The translations under genes and the position numbers were made by a program. Shown piece by piece: positions 50,901 to 56,993 of a stretch of 56,993 nucleotides of DNA. The notes beneath the pieces were generated by a model. The model made no database searches and was not told the DNA's origin. It saw only the letters and a program-made list of their open reading frames with translations. Position 1 is the first letter of the stretch. The number at the start of each line of letters is the position of its first letter. The stretch comes from Bacteroidales bacterium (GTDB taxonomy: Bacteria > Bacteroidota > Bacteroidia > Bacteroidales > UBA932), in assembly GCA_017548985.1 (NCBI GenBank), contig JAFYYW010000024.1:1-56993 (forward strand), read 5' to 3'.

Positions 50901-53533
50901 ACATCGATCTTATAGTCCTTGTCAGTCTCAAGCCAGTGGCTGTCACCTTCCTTTGGAGTTTTGACTCCGACGTAAGCCGTGTAAGGGGAGAAGGGGACAG
51001 ACATCGTGTTGAAACTGATGTCGCCTCCCGGCTCCTCGACTGTGGTGACGAGGTCAGCTGTCATCATGCCGGGGGCGCCGTTGGCCTTGGGCGTCTCCAC
51101 GTTGATCCTCAGCTCACCATTCTGGTCAAGCTTATAGTTGACAAGTTCGTGCTCGCTCCTTGAGAAACTGGACATAGGAGCTGTGAAACGGTATTCCTCA
51201 TATCCCTTGAATGTGGACGATCCGCCCCTCAGGGTCATGTTGACCTTCGCGGTCAGCCCGGAAGCGGGCGGTCCGGTTAGCCAGTTGGATGAGAGGTATA
51301 TCGGCAGCCTGCTTCCTCCCTGGATGGCTCCCTCTCCCAGATCGAGATTAATCTTGAGCCTGTTGGGCTTGACACTCTCGATACTCAGGGATTTGTGGAA
51401 GGTGGCGCCGCCGATCTTGAAGTACGCGTTCCAGAATCCGGTCGGGTCATCATCCTTGGTGGGGATGTTGAACACATAGAAGCCGTCTTTGCCGTTGCCG
51501 TTGACATTCTTGGCATAGAAACGTCCCTCAGGGGTGTAGAGTTCCATGACAGCCGGATGGTTGTCGGGTATCTTATCCTCCTTGTCCTCGAGGATGAGGG
51601 TCACATGGAGGGTGTCACCAGGACGCCAGACGCCTCTCTCTCCGTAAATGAAGGCCTTGAGACCCTTGTCCAGGACCTTTCCTCCCACGTCGAAGCGGCT
51701 CAGGGATTTCTCGTCACCGGATGTGACCTTAAGGTAACTTGTGGCTCCGCCTCTCTTGGCTACCACCACGAAAGGTTTTCCGGAGAGGGACACTTCTGCC
51801 ATTCCGTCAGTTCCCGTCTTGGCATATCCAATCTCCTTGAGCTGGTAGCTGTAGACATAGAGCTCGGAGTTGAATACAGGCTCCGCGGTGATGATGTCGC
51901 TGACGCTGACCCAGATCTTGTCGCCTCCGGAGTACTTGGCGATTACTCCGAGGTTGGATGTAAGGAGGTTGACGGCGGGGAACTTGTCATCATCCATGTA
52001 GTAGGTGGGCTTCATGGGATTATCCCTGTCTTCCCACTCATATTCATCCCAGTCGTAGAATGACTCGTAATACCACGGTGAAGGGACGTCCCAGTTGCTG
52101 AAGTCCTCGTCCACCTCATTCTCGGACGAGAGGCTGATAAGCTCGTTGGTCGGTGTGCCGCTCTTGAACTCAACCGCTTTGCCGTACACTGAGTAATCCT
52201 GCTTGAAAGAGATCCTAACGCGGTAGATGGCGCCCGCCTCCTGCTTGAACAGGCCGGACAAGTCGACACTGTAATCCTGCCATTTGTGGAGGTTCTTGGA
52301 CGGGTCTGAATCCAGGCGCACGCACCTCTTGTAGACAAGTCTTCCGCTACGTCTGAGGGAGCTGTCTCCATCCAGGTCGTTATCCTGGAGGAACATCAGG
52401 ACGTTATCCTCGTAAATCTGGATAACCTTGATGTCCACGGCGTTGAGGTTGACAGCCTTGAACGGGAGGATCAATTCCTTTGAATTGGGGAGAATGGTCC
52501 CGGAAAGCGGGATCTCCACAGCGGGTTTCTCCTCAGCCGCGGTGAACGCCTTGCTGAAATCCGTTCCCAGTTTATCCCCGTCGAAACTCTTGACGGCGCT
52601 GGAGACGGTCAAAGTCAGCGGACCATCTTCCGGATTCTCATAAAACACTTTGACTCTGGCATTCTCTGACTGGAGATAATACCTGCCGACACCTTCCAAT
52701 TTGAACAAGCCCGAGTTGTCGGCGACTTCCTCAATCGGATTGGAGAAGAACACACTGATGTAGGGATCCTCGGCCTCGACTCTTTCAGCGCTGACGATCC
52801 TGAAACCTGACATTGAGGGGATCGTGGTCTCGATCTTGGAATCGGTCACAAACCCCGTGTCGTTAGATTTCATCGTGATTTTCAGTAGGTTATCCCTGTC
52901 ATTCCTCGTCAGGCCAACCAGGTCGAAATGGTAGTTGAGCTGATCCTGACCAGCGGTGACGGTCAATTCTCCGGATTTGTCAGGATAGCTGTAATCTATC
53001 ATCTTGCGGACCTTCTCGACCGGGAGAGCCTCAGTCAAAGCTATCGTGCCGCTGACGCTGGCCTTGTCAGGGGATGCGGGAGTGATCGTGATGTCATCCA
53101 GCGACATCACAGCCTCCTTGATAGCCACCAGGAAGTTGAAAGAGAATTTCTTGAACTTCGACGATCCGACTTTCTGTATCTTGTCGAGACGCAGCTTACC
53201 GGTGTAAGCCTGGCCAGGCTTCAGCGCTCCGCTCTCGGGAATGAACTCGAGAGTACTCTGTGAGAGCCACCTGGCGGTTCCCTTTATCGCGGGAGTGAAG
53301 GTCAAGATCCCTTCCTTGATGTCAGCCCCCGGGGTCACATCAGGTATGTCCGAGGTGAGTTCCACGCGGATAGTGGACCTGTCGGAGATGATGCCTCCTG
53401 TATAGGCTTTAATGAACGTGGCGAATTCCGTGCTCTGCCCCTTGCTCTTTCCGAACCTGCTGCATGACGGAGTGATGGCCGCTATCGCGACCAAAGACAA
53501 AACGGCCACTAAGGCCACAATTGTTTTCTTCAT
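47996..53533 (-). CDS. Alpha-2-macroglobulin family lipoprotein with thioester
   Basis: The 1845-residue protein has a lipoprotein-type signal (MKKTIVALVAVLSLVAIAAI, TPSC). MG beta domains include KAFIYGERGVWRPGDTLHVT. Later blocks are the A2M segment AHGAQYGNAEKTVPVRSPLM and the thioester motif C1404-S-E-Q in a YDCSEQLSSRG context within the alpha/alpha toroid. A C-terminal domain follows (VEVVPSGWEIF-like EVVPSGWEIFNDRL). The Cys-Gln thioester would covalently trap proteases, as in YfhM. It is the first gene of an operon with pbpC, matching the idea of protecting the wall where PBP1C repairs it. Confidence 0.95.
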   Translation of the reverse strand: MKKTIVALVAVLSLVAIAAITPSCSRFGKSKGQSTEFATFIKAYTGGIISDRSTIRVELTSDIPDVTPGADIKEGILTFTPAIKGTARWLSQSTLEFIPESGALKPGQAYTGKLRLDKIQKVGSSKFKKFSFNFLVAIKEAVMSLDDITITPASPDKASVSGTIALTEALPVEKVRKMIDYSYPDKSGELTVTAGQDQLNYHFDLVGLTRNDRDNLLKITMKSNDTGFVTDSKIETTIPSMSGFRIVSAERVEAEDPYISVFFSNPIEEVADNSGLFKLEGVGRYYLQSENARVKVFYENPEDGPLTLTVSSAVKSFDGDKLGTDFSKAFTAAEEKPAVEIPLSGTILPNSKELILPFKAVNLNAVDIKVIQIYEDNVLMFLQDNDLDGDSSLRRSGRLVYKRCVRLDSDPSKNLHKWQDYSVDLSGLFKQEAGAIYRVRISFKQDYSVYGKAVEFKSGTPTNELISLSSENEVDEDFSNWDVPSPWYYESFYDWDEYEWEDRDNPMKPTYYMDDDKFPAVNLLTSNLGVIAKYSGGDKIWVSVSDIITAEPVFNSELYVYSYQLKEIGYAKTGTDGMAEVSLSGKPFVVVAKRGGATSYLKVTSGDEKSLSRFDVGGKVLDKGLKAFIYGERGVWRPGDTLHVTLILEDKEDKIPDNHPAVMELYTPEGRFYAKNVNGNGKDGFYVFNIPTKDDDPTGFWNAYFKIGGATFHKSLSIESVKPNRLKINLDLGEGAIQGGSRLPIYLSSNWLTGPPASGLTAKVNMTLRGGSSTFKGYEEYRFTAPMSSFSRSEHELVNYKLDQNGELRINVETPKANGAPGMMTADLVTTVEEPGGDISFNTMSVPFSPYTAYVGVKTPKEGDSHWLETDKDYKIDVVVVDKDGASIAGDNLTYSVYKIKWSWWWESRNESLDSYVNSSSAELISSGSMRSAKNGSSIPFRVDYPEWGRYLVIVKDTNSGHLAGDIFYVDWPAYRGRSSKSDPEALSMLSFSTDKESYDVGETVTVYIPAAAKGQALVSLENSRAVLSRKWVKTSGEGDVTYTFKVTPDMAPNFYIHITLLQPHERADNDLPIRLYGVQPILVNDKNSHLAPEIEMPDVLRPEEEFKVKVKESSGKPMTYTLAIVDEGLLDLTGFKTPDPWSAMYAREALGVSTWDLYDYVIGAYSGRFSPMFSIGGDESVNMGAKKDNRFNAVVKFIGPFTLQNGSATHKITLPMYVGSVRVMLIAAHGAQYGNAEKTVPVRSPLMVLPTLPRVIGTGEKVTLPVNVFALEDGVKNANVSVKVEGPLKITGSDKTSVSFDKPGDKLVKFALEATGEGVAKVTVTADGNGHKAGDTIEIMVRNPNPATVNITRSAIGKGESKHFGFSPFAAGPEQWASLEIASFPSVDYEGIYKFIKDYSYDCSEQLSSRGISLISIKDMLPDEKRQEAEKLVPEILQQLYQRQLGSGGFAYWPGSPDANSWVSSMAGQFMILASQNGFSVSKGVLASWARYQKKAVQDYRANPDYPLWDFEQAYRLYTLALKGEPENGAMNRLKESENLSQQAGWMLAAAYAVAGKKNIAKEMVANLKTDFAEYTESGRTFGSSTRDKAVALETSVLIDDIPSALDVAQEIAKAMSGGWYMTQETAFATKAMSSLAGKINTGNLTAEVTQSGKMTPVKTAKSVAGLTLDTQAGGADVKNTSDGIIYATLITSTVPEFGVKNEARNNGLNMTVTYTSSSGKVLNPNEIPQGTDFVVTITVGNTSAMRDYTNLALTEVVPSGWEIFNDRLFGSGPSNSSYSYRDIRDDRVIWYFDLSRGKSKTFKVKMHAAYEGEFTLPSVKCEALYDAHISANSASGTAKVTAE

Positions 53534-53554
53534 AAGTCACAGTGTTTATACCTT

Positions 53555-53586
53555 CAAATATAAATATTAATTTCTGAATATTCAAA
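53555..53586 (-). promoter_or_regulatory. Promoter of the macroglobulin-pbpC operon
   Basis: On the minus strand TTTG (53586-53583), 20 nt and TATATTTG (53562-53555), 21 nt upstream of ATG 53533. A good match with one extra spacer base. Confidence 0.65.
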
Positions 53587-53600
53587 CATCTCTTATCCTG

Positions 53601-53641
53601 TGACAATTTGTCAGTCACCCCGAAGGTGGCACAGCCTTTGA
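53601..53641 (+). promoter_or_regulatory. Palindrome and sigma-54-like promoter of groES-groEL
   Basis: TGACAATTTGTCA (53601-53613) is a 5+3+5 inverted repeat. Fourteen bases on, TGGCAC (53627-53632) and TTTGA (53637-53641) have the GG-N10-G spacing of a sigma-54 promoter, with GA in place of the usual GC. No TTTG-N19-TAnnTTTG was found upstream of groES. The palindrome may bind a heat-shock regulator. Assignment rests on pattern only. Confidence 0.45.
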
Positions 53642-53707
53642 TTCCTATTTCTTGCCTCCGGACGGGTTCCGGGGCATGGACATTAAACATCAATAAATCT
53701 TTATATC

Positions 53708-53974
53708 ATGATTAAACCATTGGCAGACAGAGTCTTGATCGAGCCCAAGGAGGCCGAGACAAAGACAGCCTCGGGGATTTTCATCCCTGACACAGCGAAA
53801 GAGAAACCCCAGCAGGGCAAGGTGATTGCCGTCGGTCCTGGAAAGAAGGACGAACCGATGGAAGTCAAGGTCGGTGATGAGGTGCTTTACGGCAAGTACG
53901 CCGGGACAGAGGTTACCGTCGAAGAGAAGAAATACTTGATTGTCAAGCAGTCAGATATTCTGGCTATTCTATAA
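53708..53974 (+). CDS. groES: Co-chaperonin GroES
   Basis: The 88-residue protein matches GroES throughout: [35 protein letters not shown] (mobile loop), VIAVGPGKK and [15 protein letters not shown]. It caps GroEL during protein folding in the cytoplasm. It lies 18 nt ahead of groEL and forms the usual operon with it. Confidence 0.98.
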   Translation: MIKPLADRVLIEPKEAETKTASGIFIPDTAKEKPQQGKVIAVGPGKKDEPMEVKVGDEVLYGKYAGTEVTVEEKKYLIVKQSDILAIL

Positions 53975-53977
53975 TGA

Positions 53978-55615
<1,638 letters not shown>

Positions 55616-55635
55616 TAGTATCATCATTATATTGG

Positions 55636-55673
55636 AAGAGGTGGGGCCTATTTGGCTCCGCCTCTTTCTTTTT
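55636..55673 (+). terminator. Intrinsic terminator of groES-groEL
   Basis: A 13-bp stem with two G-T pairs (AAGAGGTGGGGCC with GGCTCCGCCTCTT) around a TATTT loop, followed by TCTTTTT, 20 nt after the groEL stop. Confidence 0.9.
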
Positions 55674-55718
55674 ATGATTTAAAATCGTAAATTAGTCGCG
55701 ACTAAAAACCAATCTGTC

Positions 55719-56741
55719 ATGTATATAGTAAACAGTTACGGTCTTGCGGTGTTCTTCTGCTTCGTGATCATGCTCTGCTGGGGATCCTGGGGAAACACCC
55801 AGAAACTTGCCGCCAAGAGCTGGAGGTATGAGCTTTTCTATTGGGATTATGTCGTAGGAATGGTCCTGTTCTCCCTTTTGCTGGCTTTCACTTTCGGCAG
55901 CATAGGCTCCCAGGGACGTCCTTTTATCACTGACCTTGGCCAAGCCTCGGCTGCCAGTATCGGATGGATCCTTCTCGGAGGCGTCATATTCAACGCTTCG
56001 AATATCCTGCTGTCCGCTTCTATCTCCTTGGCTGGAATGTCTGTGGCATTCCCTCTTGGGGTTGGCATAGCCCTGGTTTTGGGAGTTCTGAACAATTACA
56101 GGGTGGCGCTCTCACAGGGAGCCAGCACCGGCAATGTCGCGCTCCTCGCGACCGGAGTCGCCCTTGTGGTGATAGCGATCATTTGCAACAGTATCGCCTC
56201 GAATATGAAGGGTGGCACTGAGATGGACAAGGCAGGGCAGAAGAAGGGAATCATATTGGCGATCCTGGCCGGAGTCATCATGTCATTCTTCTCGTCCTTC
56301 GTGATGAGGGCAATGGATCTCACGAACTTCGCCGCTCCCGCCGCCGGCAAGGTCACCCCGTACACCGCCATCGTGATCTTCACGATCGGAGTCCTGCTTA
56401 GCAACTTCATTTTCAACACCATAGCGATGAAGAAGCCTGTCTCCGGCGAGCCGGTTTCTTATAAGGAGTATTTTAAAGGTAACGCCAAGACTCATCTCGT
56501 GGGTATGCTCGGTGGATGTATCTGGTGTCTTGGAACAGCCCTTAGTTATATCTCCGCCGAGAAGGCTGGCGCAGCTATCTCTTATGCGTTGGGACAAGGA
56601 GCGCCGATGATCGCGGCGATTTGGGGAGTGTTCGTTTGGAAGGAATTCAAAGGCTCTCCGAACAAAGTCTATGGATTGCTTGGCCTGATGTTCCTGTTCT
56701 TCGTGGCTGGTTTGTCTCTGATAGTCGTCGCAGGCCTGTAG
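55719..56741 (+). CDS. GRP-family sugar/DMT transporter
   Basis: The 340-residue membrane protein has about ten transmembrane segments, starting GLAVFFCFVIMLCWGSWGNT, the signature of the glucose/ribose porter (GRP) and related RhaT-type families. Other blocks are LGGVIFNASNILLSASI, then GMSVAFPLGVGIALVLGVL and ISYALGQGAPMIAAIWGVFVWKEF. It probably imports a sugar or nucleoside-like solute. It is a single gene between groEL and the rRNA operon. Confidence 0.85.
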   Translation: MYIVNSYGLAVFFCFVIMLCWGSWGNTQKLAAKSWRYELFYWDYVVGMVLFSLLLAFTFGSIGSQGRPFITDLGQASAASIGWILLGGVIFNASNILLSASISLAGMSVAFPLGVGIALVLGVLNNYRVALSQGASTGNVALLATGVALVVIAIICNSIASNMKGGTEMDKAGQKKGIILAILAGVIMSFFSSFVMRAMDLTNFAAPAAGKVTPYTAIVIFTIGVLLSNFIFNTIAMKKPVSGEPVSYKEYFKGNAKTHLVGMLGGCIWCLGTALSYISAEKAGAAISYALGQGAPMIAAIWGVFVWKEFKGSPNKVYGLLGLMFLFFVAGLSLIVVAGL

Positions 56742-56792
56742 AAGCCATTATTTGACTAACACGGACCTGTTGAAAACTTTTTTCAAAAAAAA

Positions 56793-56823
56793 TTTGCAGG
56801 TTCCGGAAAAGATACTACCTTTG
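56793..56823 (+). promoter_or_regulatory. Ribosomal RNA operon promoter
   Basis: TTTG (56793-56796), exactly 19 nt, and TACCTTTG (56816-56823) match the consensus in full. A/T-rich DNA directly upstream (56775-56792) resembles an UP-element and can fold as TTGAAAA/TTTTCAA. Confidence 0.8.
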
Positions 56824-56824
56824 C

Positions 56825-56983
56825 ACCCGCTTTTGAAAAAAGGCGGGTTTTTTAGATCATTGACAAGATTGCAAGAACAGTACAAGCAAGTACCGAGAAC
56901 TAGAAGTTCAAATATGAATCGAGAGCGTTGATTTCTTTGGAGAAGCTGTCGGGGTCGGACTAGTAATATAAATAAGTGTATAT
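56825..56983 (+). ncRNA. rRNA operon leader (pre-16S 5' region)
   Basis: Directly after the promoter, ACCCGC (56825-56830) pairs with GCGGGT (56843-56848), extended by a TTTT/AAAA pairing and followed by T6, a terminator-like hairpin at the transcript start. The rest (TTGACAAGATTGC, CAAGCAAGTACCGAG, TTTCTTTGGAGAAG) has the look of Bacteroidales pre-16S leaders and contains no credible gene. An antisense frame at 56748-56987 is spurious. Confidence 0.6.
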
Positions 56984-56993
56984 ACAAAGAAGA
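56984..56993 (+). rRNA. 16S ribosomal RNA, first bases only
   Basis: The window ends ACAAAGAAGA, which matches the bases just before the universal GTTTGATCCTGG in Bacteroidetes 16S genes. With the promoter and leader upstream, the 16S gene very probably begins here and continues past the right edge. Only about ten bases are visible, so the call rests on context. Confidence 0.4.

Noticed and set aside
51395..52063. Plus-strand frame of 222 codons
   Set aside because: Antisense to the macroglobulin gene and without recognisable features.
53601..53613. Palindrome considered as a further site of the Nudix regulator
   Set aside because: Its half-sites are in the reverse order (TGACA-N3-TGTCA rather than TGTCA-N3-TGACA), so it is a different motif.
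56748..56987. Minus-strand frame of 79 codons at the right edge
   Set aside because: It lies across the rRNA promoter and leader and has no homology-like features.

Overview
The window looks like a chromosomal segment of an anaerobic Bacteroidales bacterium. The gene content is typical of that group: glycoside hydrolases carried as lipoproteins, BACON domains, a Nudix-winged-helix regulator, pyruvate phosphate dikinase, and PadR/PspC genes. Several intergenic regions also carry the Bacteroidetes promoter pattern TTTG (or TTG) about 19 nt upstream of TAnnTTTG, with near-perfect copies before the tRNA, the M48 peptidase and the rRNA leader. The DNA is moderately GC-rich by eye. I cannot name a genus.

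Layout. (1) 1-262: start of an Ig-like lipoprotein cut by the left edge. (2) 371-6022, minus: a mannan/N-glycan operon of GH125 mannosidase, GH92 mannosidase and an FAD oxidoreductase. (3) 6144-8150, plus: PspC, PadR, PspC envelope-stress-type operon. (4) 8160-10392: proC, a predicted outer-membrane barrel and a small lipoprotein. (5) 10439-15790, minus: a PurM/PurL-like protein, a PIN-PhoH ATPase and pyruvate phosphate dikinase. (6) 15858-22563, plus: folC and an alpha-2-macroglobulin-like protein without a thioester. (7) 22573-28160: a PAP2-GH43 fusion, a winged-helix protein and a GH106 rhamnosidase. (8) 28183-31087: a candidate small RNA, an orphan protein, a vWA protein and a Nudix-family regulator read divergently from a region with repeated palindromic operators, then tRNA-Val. 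(9) 31223-38249, plus: GH39-like hydrolase, peptidase-C69/sialidase fusion, Ser-type sulfatase, DMT transporter and ThuA protein. (10) 38309-40111: a radical-SAM enzyme overlapping a small four-cysteine protein, then an M48 peptidase. (11) 40188-53533, minus: thioester alpha-2-macroglobulin, PBP1C and a 1829-residue lipoprotein with a caspase-like domain and eight ASH repeats. (12) 53708-56741, plus: groES, groEL and a sugar/DMT transporter. (13) 56793-56993: promoter and leader of an rRNA operon whose 16S gene begins at the right edge.

The most unusual items are five. One is the caspase-like/ASH lipoprotein encoded directly behind the macroglobulin-PBP1C pair. The second is the vWA gene apparently controlled by a Nudix-type repressor through three TGTCA-N3-TGACA sites. 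The third is the C69-sialidase fusion lacking its nucleophilic cysteine. The fourth is the acid phosphatase-GH43 fusion. The fifth is a compact RNA locus with its own promoter and terminator upstream of an orphan gene. No CRISPR array, transposase or prophage was seen, and no stretch longer than 300 bases lacks a gene or described element.
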